Counted from the first letter of the stretch, positions 17,168 through 27,201 are shown. The stretch is 64,000 nucleotides of DNA from Erwinia sp. E_sp_B01_1 (GCF_036865545.1 NZ_CP142208.1:4340001-4404000), one strand, 5' to 3'. The notes: generated from the letters alone by a model not told the origin. Numbers and translations: made by a program.

Positions 17168-18580
17168 ATGAGTGAAGTCTTTCCGACAGGGACGCTGCCC
17201 GCACAAGGTCAATCCACCCCGCCTACCCTTTCCGACCGTATTGATGCCCTGCCCGCCTCTGCAGGGCTCTGGCGTTTTATCGCTCTGCTCTCGCTCGGGG
17301 GCTTTTTTGAACTCTATGACCTCTTTCAGACCGGCTATATCAGCGCAGGCCTGGTAGCAGAAAATATTTTCCATTTGGGCAGCCAGGGCGTCTTTGGCAT
17401 CTCCGACCAGGCTGCTTTTGCTTCATCCACCTTCCTGGGGCTGTTTATCGGCGCAAGCCTGCTCGCGCCTTATGCCGATCGCTTTGGTCGCAAGCTGACA
17501 TTTATGTGTGCGCTGGCCTGGTACGGCTGCTTTTCGCTGCTCATGGCTTTTCAAAACCAGGCTGAAGGGATTATCTTCTTCCGGTTCCTGGTTGGTGTGG
17601 GGCTGGGGATTGAACTGGTAACCATTGATACTTATCTGACAGAATCCGTTCCCAGCTATCTGCGTAGCAAGGCATTCGCCTTCGCCTTTTTTGTGCAGTT
17701 CCTCTCCGTGCCTGCCGTGGCGCTGATGTCCTGGTGGCTGGTACCGCAAACTATTCTGGGACTGACCGGCTGGCGCTGGGTGGTGATTGCTGGCGCGCTC
17801 TGTTCGCTGGTGATCTGGTTTATCCGTAAAAATCTGCCTGAATCCCCGCGCTGGCTGGCCCAGCAGGGCCGCCATCTGGAAGCCCATCAGGGCGTGACGG
17901 CAATGGAAATCCGTTGCGGAACACCTTCGACAGAACCGGCACCCGACCAGATGGTCAGCGGCGAGATTATCCAGCGCAAAGGCCATTTCCGTGACATCTG
18001 GCGTCCCGAATACCGATCGCGCACCCTGATGCTGGTGGTAATGAACATTTTTCAGGCCATTGGCTTCTTTGGCTTCGGTAACTGGCTCCCGGCCCTGCTC
18101 TCCGGCCAGGGTACCAGCATCACCCACAGCCTGCTGTATGCGTTCTTTATCACCCTCGCCTATCCCCTTGGCTCGCTGATCTGCAGTCGTTATGCGGATA
18201 AGATCGAGAACAAATGGCAGATAGTTCTCTCCTCGCTGATGACAGTAGTATTCGGCACGCTCTTCGCCCTGCAGAGTAATCCTGTGCTGCTGATTATCTG
18301 CGGCTTCTGTATCACCTACTCCAACGCCTGGCTGACCTACAGCTATCATGCCTACCAGACTGAAGTCTTCCCGACGTTTATCCGTGCCCGCGCCGTGGGT
18401 TTCTGTTACTCGTTCAGCCGTCTCTCTACCGTATTCAGCAGCATTATCATTGGCATGATCCTGCAGGTGGCGGGCGCGCAGGGCGTGATTGCGTTTATCG
18501 TGGTGAGTATGCTGATAGTGATGCTGGTGATAGGCATTTTTGGGCCCAGAACCCGTGGAGTGGATCCCGAGCAGGTTTGA
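17168..18580 (+). CDS. MFS sugar/acid transporter, YdjE/YdjK-like
   Basis: A 470-residue major facilitator of the sugar porter type with about 12 membrane spans. Landmarks are GGFFELYDLFQTGYIS in TM1, PYADRFGRKLTF after TM2, GVGLGIELVTIDTYLTE, the central NLPESPRWL after TM6 (the PESPRWL sugar-porter motif), and YQTEVFPTFIRARAVGF in the second half. The overall look is of the YdjE/YdjK/YaaU group, whose substrates are poorly known. It is divergent from the gluconate-dehydrogenase-like operon and shares its upstream region, so uptake of the substrate or product of that enzyme is a reasonable guess. Confidence 0.86.
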   Translation: MSEVFPTGTLPAQGQSTPPTLSDRIDALPASAGLWRFIALLSLGGFFELYDLFQTGYISAGLVAENIFHLGSQGVFGISDQAAFASSTFLGLFIGASLLAPYADRFGRKLTFMCALAWYGCFSLLMAFQNQAEGIIFFRFLVGVGLGIELVTIDTYLTESVPSYLRSKAFAFAFFVQFLSVPAVALMSWWLVPQTILGLTGWRWVVIAGALCSLVIWFIRKNLPESPRWLAQQGRHLEAHQGVTAMEIRCGTPSTEPAPDQMVSGEIIQRKGHFRDIWRPEYRSRTLMLVVMNIFQAIGFFGFGNWLPALLSGQGTSITHSLLYAFFITLAYPLGSLICSRYADKIENKWQIVLSSLMTVVFGTLFALQSNPVLLIICGFCITYSNAWLTYSYHAYQTEVFPTFIRARAVGFCYSFSRLSTVFSSIIIGMILQVAGAQGVIAFIVVSMLIVMLVIGIFGPRTRGVDPEQV

Positions 18581-18589
18581 TGCAGAGTG

Positions 18590-18623
18590 CCGGTATTGCC
18601 TTTCCCTGTGGCAATACCGGTTT
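18590..18623. terminator. Hairpin terminator between convergent genes
   Basis: CCGGTATTGCC and GGCAATACCGG form a perfect 11-bp stem with a 9-base loop, followed by TTTCC, 10 bases after the MFS stop. It separates the MFS gene from the convergent PAS-GGDEF-EAL gene. Confidence 0.65.
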
Positions 18624-18660
18624 CCAGAGGCTGTTTCTCTGCGGGGAACGTCTGACTGAG

Positions 18661-21606
18661 TTAAGGCTGCGTCAGGATGTTACCGGTTGGGAAGCTCTCC
18701 GGGCCGACGGTGGAGATCTCACTGCTGCTTTCCGTTTTTTCCGCAAAGCGTTCCGGCGGGTGGAACATTTTAAGCCGCGTTTCCGACGGTTGCGGCCGCC
18801 CAAAGAAGTAGCCCTGAAACAGCGTGCAGCCTTCACTTTTCAGCTGCTCAAACTGCTCATTACTCTCCACGCCTTCGGCGGTTATCTGAATATCCAGACT
18901 GCGGCTCATGCCGGTGATAGCGCGGATTATGGCCAGCGCTTCCCGGCTATCCTTCATATCATTGATAAAGGACTTATCAATTTTGATTTTGTCGAACGGG
19001 AAAGAGCGCAGGTAGCTCAGTGAGGAGTAGCCTGTGCCAAAATCATCCAGCGCGATCCGTACCCCCAGCGCTTTCAGTTTCTGCAGCGTGCGGATGTTCA
19101 CCAGAGTGTTATCCAGCAGCACGGACTCTGTAATCTCAACTTCAAGACGGTGCGGAGCCAGACCGGACTCTTTCAACGCCGCTTCCACTACCGACACCAG
19201 CGAACTGTTTTTGAACTGCAACGGCGAGAGGTTTACCGCCACGCTCTGATTGGCAGGCCAGGCCGCTGCTTCCCGGCAGGCTTCATAGAGCGCATAGGCA
19301 CCCAGGCTGTGGATCAGGCCCGTCTCTTCGGCAATGGGAATAAATTCCAGCGGCATGATCAGCCCTTTCACCGGGTGATGCCAGCGCATCAGCGCCTCAT
19401 AGCCGATAATGTCGCGCCCAAAATTATCGGTAATCGGCTGGTAATAAAGCTTGAGGTGTTTAAGGGTTATCGCTTCACGCAGATCGTTTTCAATCAGCCT
19501 GCGCAGACTGGCTGCTTCACCCATTTCAGCGGAGAAGTGTTCAAACCGGTTGCGCCCGTTGCGTTTCGCTTCGTACAGCGCCATATCCGCACAGCGCAGC
19601 AAATGTTCCGGTGTGGCCAGGTCTCTGCCCCCGATGGCGATGCCTATGCTCAGGCCCACGGAAAGATTGTGTCCATCAATATTAAAAGACTGGCTGGTGA
19701 CTTCAATCAGCCGCCGGGCTATCGCTTCAGCTTCTTCCTGCTGCGCGAGGGAAGGCAGGACAATAGTGAATTCATCGCCACCGTTACGCGCCAGCGTGTC
19801 TTTATCCCGCAGAACGCTGCGTAAGCGGCTTGCCACAGCGCGGAGCAGATCGTCACCGACCTGATGCCCCAGCGCATCGTTGACGTTTTTGAAATTGTCG
19901 AGATCCAGTCCCAGCATGGCCGTGAGCTTGCCGGCTTCACGATCCTGCCGTAGCGCCTCATTCAGACGCTGGCTGAAGAGCACCCGGTTAGGCAGGCTGG
20001 TAAGGTTATCGTGATGCGCCATATGATGGATACGGGCATCGGCCGCGCGCTGATCTGTTACGTCATCAGCAATCAACAGGACATAATTGGTGCGGGCATC
20101 GTTGCCACGAATAATGGAGGCTGATGCGGAAATAATTCGCTCGCCGCCACGGGTATTCAGCAGCTGCTCGTTTTTATGCAGCCCTTCATTGCGCTGAGCC
20201 GCGGTGGAAAGCTGGCTGAAATACTCCCCCATTTCAGGCGTCAGGCAGTCCGCCAGTTTTTTGCCGTTGCTCTGGTTTTGCTTCAGGCCAAAAAGCTGGT
20301 CGGCTCTGTTATTCATCAACAGAATTTCGCGCGTCACCACATCTTCGACGATGACCGAAGAGGGGATGTTGGCAATAATCGTATCCAGAAACTTCGACAG
20401 CGAAGCCATTTTGGTACTGTTCTGTTCCGCCAGATCTTTGGCCCGCAGGATCTGCTGCTCATATTCCCGGACTTCGGTACAGTCACGCGTGATCTTGGCG
20501 TAACCCAGCAACTGCCTTTTATCGTTGTAGATCGCATCGATCACTACATGCGCCCAGAACGCGCTGCCATCTTTACGGTAGCGCCACCCCTGGTCGTCAA
20601 GGCGTCCGGTAGTTTTAGCCAGATTCAGGTTAATATCCGGCAGTCCCGCCAGGCGGTCCTGTGCGCTGTAAAAACAGGAAAAGTGCTGGCCGACGATCTC
20701 ATCAGCCGTGTAACCTTTGGCCCGACGCGCACCGGCATTCCAGTTCACCACCAACCCCTGCGGATTCAGCATATAAATGGCGTAATCAGTCACGCCCTCC
20801 ACCAGCAGGCGGAAAACCTGCTCTCTTTCACGCTGCTCGTCTAACAGACGCTGTTGCTCGGTGCAGTCGCGGGTGATTTTGGCGTAGCCAATCAGTTTGC
20901 CATCATCATCATGAACGGTATCAATAACGACATGGGCCAGGAATGAGGTACCGTCTTTGCGGTAACGCCAGCCCTGCTCTTCAAAGCGGCCGGTACGATA
21001 GGCGGTTTTCAGATTGGCTTCCGGCAGTTTTGCCAGCCGATCCTCAGTGCTGTAGAACACCGAAAAATGTTTGCCGACGATTTCGTCAGCGGTATATCCT
21101 TTCGAACGTCTGGCCCCGGCATTCCAGTTCACCACATGGCCTTCAGTGTCCAGCATATAGATGGCGTAGTCCGTCACACCTTCAACCAGCAGACGGAATT
21201 TTTGCTCCTGTGCACGCTGTTCTGCCTGGATGGCTTTTTGCCCGGTGCAGTCACGGGTAATTTTGGCAAACCCGATCAGCGAGCCATCGTCTGCCCGCAC
21301 GGCATCAATCACCACGTGTGCCCAGAATGCGCTGCCATCTTTACGGTAACGCCAGCCTTCCACTTCATAGCGACCGGTTTGGGCTGCGGTAGCCAGTCCA
21401 TGCTGCGGCACGCCCTTCGCGCGATCTTCCTCGCTGTAAAATAGGGCAAAATTTTTGCCCACAATTTCCTCGGGCAGATAGCCTTTAGCCCGTTGAGCCC
21501 CGGCATTCCAGTTGGCTATGGTGCCATCCGGTTTAAGCATGTAAATCGCGTAATCGACTACGCTCTGCACCAGCAGGCGGTACATTACATCGTTATTTTC
21601 TGTCAT
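18661..21606 (-). CDS. PAS(x3-4)-GGDEF-EAL cyclic-di-GMP protein
   Basis: A 981-residue soluble signalling protein. Three N-terminal PAS units (about 7-125, 137-255, 265-385) are strikingly alike, each with DYAIYML, NWNAGA-R-KGY, GWRYRKDG and KITRDCT. A more divergent fourth PAS-like region (about 400-520) follows. The GGDEF domain keeps NGGDEF (about residue 608), so cyclase activity is possible. The EAL domain keeps YEALMRWH (about 735), with later ESVLL and DDFGTGYSSLSYL, so phosphodiesterase activity is likely. No transmembrane segment is visible. Sensing (flavin, haem or other) is unknown. It appears monocistronic. Confidence 0.9.
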   Translation of the reverse strand: MTENNDVMYRLLVQSVVDYAIYMLKPDGTIANWNAGAQRAKGYLPEEIVGKNFALFYSEEDRAKGVPQHGLATAAQTGRYEVEGWRYRKDGSAFWAHVVIDAVRADDGSLIGFAKITRDCTGQKAIQAEQRAQEQKFRLLVEGVTDYAIYMLDTEGHVVNWNAGARRSKGYTADEIVGKHFSVFYSTEDRLAKLPEANLKTAYRTGRFEEQGWRYRKDGTSFLAHVVIDTVHDDDGKLIGYAKITRDCTEQQRLLDEQREREQVFRLLVEGVTDYAIYMLNPQGLVVNWNAGARRAKGYTADEIVGQHFSCFYSAQDRLAGLPDINLNLAKTTGRLDDQGWRYRKDGSAFWAHVVIDAIYNDKRQLLGYAKITRDCTEVREYEQQILRAKDLAEQNSTKMASLSKFLDTIIANIPSSVIVEDVVTREILLMNNRADQLFGLKQNQSNGKKLADCLTPEMGEYFSQLSTAAQRNEGLHKNEQLLNTRGGERIISASASIIRGNDARTNYVLLIADDVTDQRAADARIHHMAHHDNLTSLPNRVLFSQRLNEALRQDREAGKLTAMLGLDLDNFKNVNDALGHQVGDDLLRAVASRLRSVLRDKDTLARNGGDEFTIVLPSLAQQEEAEAIARRLIEVTSQSFNIDGHNLSVGLSIGIAIGGRDLATPEHLLRCADMALYEAKRNGRNRFEHFSAEMGEAASLRRLIENDLREAITLKHLKLYYQPITDNFGRDIIGYEALMRWHHPVKGLIMPLEFIPIAEETGLIHSLGAYALYEACREAAAWPANQSVAVNLSPLQFKNSSLVSVVEAALKESGLAPHRLEVEITESVLLDNTLVNIRTLQKLKALGVRIALDDFGTGYSSLSYLRSFPFDKIKIDKSFINDMKDSREALAIIRAITGMSRSLDIQITAEGVESNEQFEQLKSEGCTLFQGYFFGRPQPSETRLKMFHPPERFAEKTESSSEISTVGPESFPTGNILTQP

Positions 21607-21937
21607 GGTCTTTTCGCCTGGTTGCCGGAGACTGTGACCGATCGCTGCCAGTCAATATCCGGCTGTCACATGCGTCAGAGGGCGACGCAAAATGGCTTAA
21701 CACTGCCACGATTTCAGCAGGTTGCCTGTTTTTATTAAGAAAAGTCCTACTAGCTATAAACTGAAAAGCCTTGCTGTATCAAGACATTTCCCCCTTTCTG
21801 GCGGAGGTTATGTTTAGTTTATCGGCATTGTTTAAAAAACATTCAGCACTTTTAATTTTGACATCAATAGAAACAACCAAAAAAAGATTGTTCACAGTAA
21901 AAAGCGTTATAAAAAGAGCACAATAACTGGAGTCATT
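21607..21937. other. Intergenic region between the c-di-GMP gene and sbmA
   Basis: About 330 bases, AT-rich towards sbmA, holding the two divergent promoters. TTGACA at about 21858 is a plausible -35 element for sbmA. No ORF or stable repeat was seen. Confidence 0.4.
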
Positions 21938-23167
21938 ATGTTCAAATCGTTTTTTCCCCGACCGGGGCTATTTTTCACAAGTGTCGTGCTCTGGAGCGCT
22001 CTCGCCATTCTGGTCTGGTTTGCCGGGGCCAGTCACTGGTTCACTCATCTGTCCGCTTTTGCTGGCAACCCTGACGAGCCGCTGCCCAACAATGCCTGGC
22101 GCTTTGTTGCCCCTTCGGCCCTGGCCTTCTACTTCTATTATCTGGTCGTGGTGGCGATCTTTGCGGCCTTCTGGGCGATTGTCAGCCCGCATCCCTGGCA
22201 GCGCTGGTCCGTACTGGGCTCGGCGCTGATCATCTTTGTGACCTGGTTTTCCGTGCAGGTTGGCGTGGCGGTAAATGCCTGGTATGAGCCCTTCTACGAT
22301 CTGATTCAGCGGGCCATGACGCATCCCAATACTGTTAAGATTGAGACCTTTTATGCTCAGACCCAGGGGTTTTTAAGCATTGCGATGATTGCGGTGGTGA
22401 TCAATGTGCTGAATATGTTTTTTGTCAGCCATTATGTCTTCCGCTGGCGCACGGCCATGAACAACTATTACATGGAGCACTGGTCAGAACTGCGGGGGAT
22501 TGAAGGTGCAGCGCAGCGTGTGCAGGAAGACACCATGCGATTTTCCACAACGCTGGAAGATATGGGCACCAGCTTTATCAACGCCATTATGACGCTGATT
22601 GCATTTTTACCGGTGCTGGTTGCGCTGTCGGTGCACGTTAAAACCGTGCCAATTCTGGGTAGCATTCCCTATGCGCTGGTGATTGCGGCGGTGCTCTGGT
22701 CGCTGTTTGGTACCGGATTGCTGGCGGTGATTGGGATTAAACTACCGGGGCTGGAGTTCCGTAATCAGCGGGTGGAAGCCGCTTACCGTAAAGAGCTGGT
22801 TTACGGAGAAGACGATCCTCATCGTGCGCGCCCACCCACGGTTCGCGAGCTGTTTCACAACGTGCGTAAAAACTATTTCCGCCTGTACTTCCACTACCTG
22901 TACTTCAATATCGCCCGTATTCTCTACCTGCAACTGGATGCGGTATTCAGCATCTTTGTGCTGTTCCCGTCCATCGTTACCGGCGCCATTACCCTGGGCC
23001 TGATGACCCAAATCACTAACGTGTTCGATCAGGTACGCAGCTCCTTCCAGTATCTGATCAATTCCTGGACCACGCTGGTAGAGCTGTTATCGATCTACAA
23101 ACGTCTCCGCAGCTTTGAAAGAACGCTCGACAACCTGCCCGATCGGGAGGATGTCACCGTCGGATAG
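21938..23167 (+). CDS. sbmA: Peptide antibiotic transporter SbmA
   Basis: A 409-residue inner-membrane protein almost collinear with E. coli SbmA (406). It starts MFKSFFP and shares [64 protein letters not shown] and [20 protein letters not shown]. SbmA is a proton-driven homodimeric ABC-like exporter fold that imports microcin B17, J25, bleomycin and proline-rich peptides. GGAG precedes ATG 21938. The usual partner gene yaiW is not adjacent. A terminator-like hairpin follows. Confidence 0.96.
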   Translation: MFKSFFPRPGLFFTSVVLWSALAILVWFAGASHWFTHLSAFAGNPDEPLPNNAWRFVAPSALAFYFYYLVVVAIFAAFWAIVSPHPWQRWSVLGSALIIFVTWFSVQVGVAVNAWYEPFYDLIQRAMTHPNTVKIETFYAQTQGFLSIAMIAVVINVLNMFFVSHYVFRWRTAMNNYYMEHWSELRGIEGAAQRVQEDTMRFSTTLEDMGTSFINAIMTLIAFLPVLVALSVHVKTVPILGSIPYALVIAAVLWSLFGTGLLAVIGIKLPGLEFRNQRVEAAYRKELVYGEDDPHRARPPTVRELFHNVRKNYFRLYFHYLYFNIARILYLQLDAVFSIFVLFPSIVTGAITLGLMTQITNVFDQVRSSFQYLINSWTTLVELLSIYKRLRSFERTLDNLPDREDVTVG

Positions 23168-23189
23168 GCTACTTCCGGGGAGCAGGGAA

Positions 23190-23223
23190 GCTCCCTCCGC
23201 CATAAAGTTACCGGCAGAGGGAG
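23190..23223. terminator. Imperfect hairpin after sbmA
   Basis: CTCCCTC pairs with GAGGGAG, extended by CGC/GC with mismatches, between sbmA and the convergent dhaK. No strong T-run follows, so it is a probable but weak terminator. Confidence 0.45.
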
Positions 23224-23270
23224 TGAAAGCTGTCAGCAGAGGAAGGGATTGTTAAAACAAATACTGTCCG

Positions 23271-24914
23271 TCAGCCCTTAGCCAACCGGGCGAATACCTG
23301 TTCTACGGCGTAAGCACCGGGATCTTTGACGCCGTTCAGGCTCTCCTGATTCAGGTATGAGGAACGCCCGGCTTTGGCAGAAGTCATTGTGGCCGTCTCA
23401 TCCGCCCCCTGTTTAGCCGCAGCAGCGACAGCAGTCAGATCCTTACCTGCCACCAGTGCCGCAAAAGCCGGGTGCAGCGCATCGATCATGGTGCGATCTC
23501 CCGGTTGCGCGCCGCCGTAATGCTGCATTCTGTCCAGGCCCCAGCTCAGCGCTTCAGCTAAGGGTTTACCCTCCTCCAGCTTCTGTCCGGCTGCGGTGAA
23601 CATAATTGACATCAGCACGCCGCTTGAGCCGCCCATGACCACGGCCAGTTGTTCGCCTACCAGCGTTAACAGCGCACTCAGCTCGTTTAAAGGCAGCTTT
23701 TTCTCCTGTAACTCTTTAAGCACCTTCCCGGCCCCGGCGGCAAACGTCGAGCCGGTATCGCCGTCGCCTACTTTGGCATCCAGCTGGTTAAGCTCACTCT
23801 CCAGTTCCACCAGCGTCTGACAGACCTGCTCCACTACTGCCGCAACGGCGGCATTCTCTGAAGGTCGCACCTGCTGTGCCTGCTGCACCTTTTCCCCTTT
23901 CACGCGCTGCAACGCCTGCACAGTCACGGCGGGCTGCCAGCCGCTGGTTTCCACCGGTGCCAGCAGGGCTTCCTCCAGGGCGGGAGTCAGCACCAGCGTG
24001 GAAAGTGAAAAGCCTTTCATATCCAGCGCGCTGACCAGCGTCGCCGGGCCGATCAGCAGCCTGACGGTTTTCCCCAGTGAGGTTTTTAACGTTTCTCGCG
24101 TCAGCACCGCCATCTCCAGCGCGGAGAATCCGCCCAGGTTATTCACCAGCAGCGCAACCTTTTTCTCGTCCGGATTATGCGCCGCCAGCTTTTCAGTCAG
24201 CACCCTGACGATCTCAAGGCTGTTTTGCGTTTTCAGGGTGGAGGCACCCGGCTCGCCGTGGATGCCCATCCCGAGTTCGCTATGACCTTGTTTCACCCGA
24301 TCGTCCTGCTGCTCGCCGGGGACATGGCAGGAGGAGAAAGCCAGTCCGATACTTGCGGTAGCCTCAATCGCTTCGCTGGCAAGCGCGGCCACCTCTTTCA
24401 GGGATTTGCCCTGCCCGGCCGCAAACCCTGCCACTTTGTGTACCAGGGCCGTCCCGGCAATCCCTCGCGGCTGAGGATTATCAGGCAAAGCGATATCATC
24501 GGTGACCATCACCAGTTCCACGTCAAAACCGAGCTTTTTAGCTTTCTCTGCAGCCAGACCAAAATTGAGCCGATCGCCGGTATAGTTTTTTACAATCAGC
24601 AGGCAACCCTTCTCGCCGGTCACGTTCACAATGGCATTCAGCACCGCTTCCACGCTGGGAGAAGCAAAAATATCGCCGCAAACTGCTGCGGTCAGCATCC
24701 CCTTGCCGACAAACCCAACATGGGCAGGCTCATGTCCCGAACCGCCGCCGGAAATCAGGGCAACCTGTGATTTATCCCAGTCATTGCGGACCACCACTCT
24801 GATGTCAGGCCCGACATCCAGCTGGCTCAGGTTGTGAAAACGGCTGCTGACCAGGGCGCCTTCTATTGCCTCATTAACCAGGTCGCTCTTCTGATTCATA
24901 AAAAACTGACTCAT
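23271..24914 (-). CDS. dhaK: ATP-dependent dihydroxyacetone kinase (DhaK-DhaL fusion)
   Basis: A 547-residue kinase phosphorylating dihydroxyacetone. The N-terminal DhaK domain has SGGGSGHEPAHVGFVGKGML and the substrate-histidine region ELGMGIHGEPGAS. The C-terminal DhaL domain binds Mg-ATP with LDAKVGDGDTGSTFA and VMGGSSGVLMS. This single-chain layout is that of the Citrobacter/yeast ATP-type enzyme, not the PTS-dependent DhaKLM. I chose ATG 24914 because the protein then starts MSQFF-NQ like the Citrobacter enzyme; the frame is open another 51 codons upstream without similarity. No glycerol dehydrogenase is adjacent. Confidence 0.93.
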   Translation of the reverse strand: MSQFFMNQKSDLVNEAIEGALVSSRFHNLSQLDVGPDIRVVVRNDWDKSQVALISGGGSGHEPAHVGFVGKGMLTAAVCGDIFASPSVEAVLNAIVNVTGEKGCLLIVKNYTGDRLNFGLAAEKAKKLGFDVELVMVTDDIALPDNPQPRGIAGTALVHKVAGFAAGQGKSLKEVAALASEAIEATASIGLAFSSCHVPGEQQDDRVKQGHSELGMGIHGEPGASTLKTQNSLEIVRVLTEKLAAHNPDEKKVALLVNNLGGFSALEMAVLTRETLKTSLGKTVRLLIGPATLVSALDMKGFSLSTLVLTPALEEALLAPVETSGWQPAVTVQALQRVKGEKVQQAQQVRPSENAAVAAVVEQVCQTLVELESELNQLDAKVGDGDTGSTFAAGAGKVLKELQEKKLPLNELSALLTLVGEQLAVVMGGSSGVLMSIMFTAAGQKLEEGKPLAEALSWGLDRMQHYGGAQPGDRTMIDALHPAFAALVAGKDLTAVAAAAKQGADETATMTSAKAGRSSYLNQESLNGVKDPGAYAVEQVFARLAKG

Positions 24915-25469
24915 GACGCATCTCTCTCTGATGATGAAGGGTGAAAAGGAAGCTAAGCCCCTAACTGTAGCTGAAGTAAACAGGCTCAACCGGCAAATTG
25001 AGGGGAGAATGAATCGGGGAATAAAAGATAATTCAGGCGGGTACTGAAGTTTTTCTGAAATAAGCATTAGTGAAACAGCTAACTAATCAGCGTTCATATT
25101 CCGGGCCGAACAGAATAATCTACTGCTTTATTTATAACTGGCCTTAAATTCCTTAAATAACAGCGCCAGGGAATTTTAGATAAATTTATCTGACTGATTT
25201 ATAAGTTATTTATTTTACAACACTTTGTTAGCATTAGTGCTCTTAATCGGGAGCAATGGCGCTAAATTGCTGTTTAAGTCACAATTTATCCCGATTATTG
25301 ATGCATTATTCTACGAAATAGCTTAAAAAGATGTCGGTCTCAGAGAAAGGCTTGAAGCAAACATTTTTTTCGTTTAAAAAGAACTACGCGGAAAGGGACT
25401 CAAAACCATTAAAATACCGCCTACAGCAAAACATCAGAACCACCACGCCAACACCAGGGCGTTACAGAG
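24915..25469. other. AT-rich gene-free region, candidate small RNA on the plus strand
   Basis: About 550 bases with no convincing protein gene. It ends in a strong plus-strand intrinsic terminator that no annotated plus-strand gene uses, which points to a small RNA transcribed somewhere in roughly 25300-25496. An 83-codon frame starting 25331 would run through the terminator and has no family resemblance. Confidence 0.4.
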
Positions 25470-25496
25470 AGCAGGCTGAAAAGCCTGCTTTTTTTT
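25470..25496 (+). terminator. Strong intrinsic terminator without a parent gene
   Basis: AGCAGGCT-GAAA-AGCCTGCT followed by seven T residues, a textbook Rho-independent terminator on the plus strand. On the minus strand the hairpin is preceded, not followed, by the A/T run, so it does not serve aer equally well. Confidence 0.75.
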
Positions 25497-25565
25497 CGTT
25501 TGTTGCTTATAAGCCCAGCGCTTCGCGGGCTGAGTCCGGATGCGCTGGCACAGGGCGAACAGCTT

Positions 25566-27110
25566 TTAGCGGAAAACGCTGATGGCTTCAACCAGGCGTG
25601 TGGCCTGATGGGTCATGCGGCCGGAAGCCTGAGCACCCTCTTCCACACGAGCGGCATTCTGATGGGTGATGTTATCCAGATCTTCCACCGCCAGACTGAC
25701 CTCACGCAACGCCGTAGCCTGTTCCGAGGTGGCCGCACTGATTTGTGCAACCAGCGAAGTGACGTTCTGCACCTGCAACACGATGTTCTCCATAGTTTTA
25801 CCGGCGTCGTTAACATGATCGCTGCCCAGCTTCACTTTTGTCGCGCTGTTCTCCACCAGGTTTTTGATCTCGCTGGCTGCTTTGGCACTTCGCTGGGCCA
25901 GGCTACGAACTTCCCCTGCTACCACCGCAAACCCCTTGCCCTGTTCACCTGCACGGGCCGCTTCCACTGCGGCATTCAGCGCCAGGATATTAGTCTGGAA
26001 GGCAATGCCGTCAATCACGCTGGTAATGCTGGCAATTTTCTTCGAACTGTCGGCAATTTCGCCCATCATGGTGACCATTTCATTCATTGCCTTGCCGCCT
26101 TTGGTCGCCACGTCGCTGGTGCTTCTGGACAGCGTGTTCACCTGCTGAGCCGTCTCGGTGTTGCTCTGCACCGTGGCGGTCATCTCATTCATAGTCGCGG
26201 CTGTCTGCTGCACGTTGGCGGCGGCCTGTTCTGTCCGGCGGCTCAGCTCGTTGTTGCCGTGAGCGATGGCATCACTGGCACCCAGCACGGTAATCGCCTG
26301 GCCGCTGACATCATCCACCAGCCAGCGGAACATCAGCCCCAGCTGACCAATTGCCCGCAGGGTTGTTCCCACTTCATCAACGCGATCTATTTGCTCAACT
26401 TTATGACTGGCCCCTGTGGCTATGCGCAGTGCCTGCTGGCACATCCGTTCAATCGGGCGGGAAATTTGCTGCTCAAGCCAGGCAGAAGCCAGCATCAGCA
26501 ACAGGGCCATGATGCCGGCAAATAGAGCCAGCGACTGAGCCGGTAAACCCACGGCCCAGACGCCCACAACCGAGAGCGGCAGCACAGCGATCAGCGCACT
26601 GCGGATCCGCCAGCGCAGTGGCAAGGTTTTAAACAGGGAAGCCCAGCGCATCATGCCGGTTCTTACCAGCAGTCCTTTATGAAAGCGCCAGCCTTTGCGT
26701 TTACCTTCACGGAATTCACGGTACAGCCGCTCGGTTTCCTGCACTTCCTGCGCGCCGGGTTTCGTCCGCACGGACATATAGCCCTGCACCTGCCCTTCCC
26801 GCACCACGGGAATGGCATTGGTCCGCACCCAATAATGGTCGCCATTTTTACGGCGGTTTTTTACCAGCGCTGTCCAGGGTTCTCCCTTTTTCAGGGTGGC
26901 CCACATATCGGCAAACGCTTCCGGCGGCATATCCGGATGGCGCACGATGTTGTGCGGTTGCCCGTTGATCTCATCCTGGGTAAATCCACTGACGTCGATA
27001 AAGGCATCGTTGGCATAGGTGATATGGCTGTTGGTATCGGTGGTTGACATCAGGGTAGCCCGATCGTCAAACACGTACTCTTGCTGGGTAATGGGGGAGT
27101 TAATGCGCAT
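25566..27110 (-). CDS. aer: Aerotaxis receptor Aer
   Basis: A 514-residue energy-taxis transducer closely matching E. coli Aer (506). An N-terminal FAD-binding PAS domain contains MSTTDTNSHITYANDAF, GQPHNIVRHPDMPPEAFADM and RRKNGDHYWVR. One hydrophobic hairpin lies near residues 165-205. A HAMP-like linker and a class-typical signalling domain follow with the hairpin tip GIAFQTNILALNAAVEAARA. Unlike E. coli Tsr/Tar it has no periplasmic domain and no C-terminal CheR pentapeptide. A sigma-28-type promoter lies 65 bases upstream, consistent with flagellar control. Confidence 0.94.
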   Translation of the reverse strand: MRINSPITQQEYVFDDRATLMSTTDTNSHITYANDAFIDVSGFTQDEINGQPHNIVRHPDMPPEAFADMWATLKKGEPWTALVKNRRKNGDHYWVRTNAIPVVREGQVQGYMSVRTKPGAQEVQETERLYREFREGKRKGWRFHKGLLVRTGMMRWASLFKTLPLRWRIRSALIAVLPLSVVGVWAVGLPAQSLALFAGIMALLLMLASAWLEQQISRPIERMCQQALRIATGASHKVEQIDRVDEVGTTLRAIGQLGLMFRWLVDDVSGQAITVLGASDAIAHGNNELSRRTEQAAANVQQTAATMNEMTATVQSNTETAQQVNTLSRSTSDVATKGGKAMNEMVTMMGEIADSSKKIASITSVIDGIAFQTNILALNAAVEAARAGEQGKGFAVVAGEVRSLAQRSAKAASEIKNLVENSATKVKLGSDHVNDAGKTMENIVLQVQNVTSLVAQISAATSEQATALREVSLAVEDLDNITHQNAARVEEGAQASGRMTHQATRLVEAISVFR

Positions 27111-27174
27111 GGGTGAATATCCTTGAAGACGCCGCCAGGATTGGGTTTAGGAGAATGTGTTATGTTTTTTTATA

Positions 27175-27201
27175 TTTTCGGCGCCAGCACCGGTAACTTT
27201 A
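27175..27201 (-). promoter_or_regulatory. Sigma-28 (FliA) promoter for aer
   Basis: On the minus strand, TAAAGTTA, an 11-base spacer, then GCCGAAAA. The FliA consensus is TAAAGTTT-N11-GCCGATAA, so spacing is exact and 14 of 16 positions match. It lies 65-91 bases upstream of the aer start. Confidence 0.7.

Noticed and set aside
25331..25582. 83-codon frame in the dhaK-aer gap
   Set aside because: It reads through a strong terminator, and the peptide shows no domain or membrane pattern.
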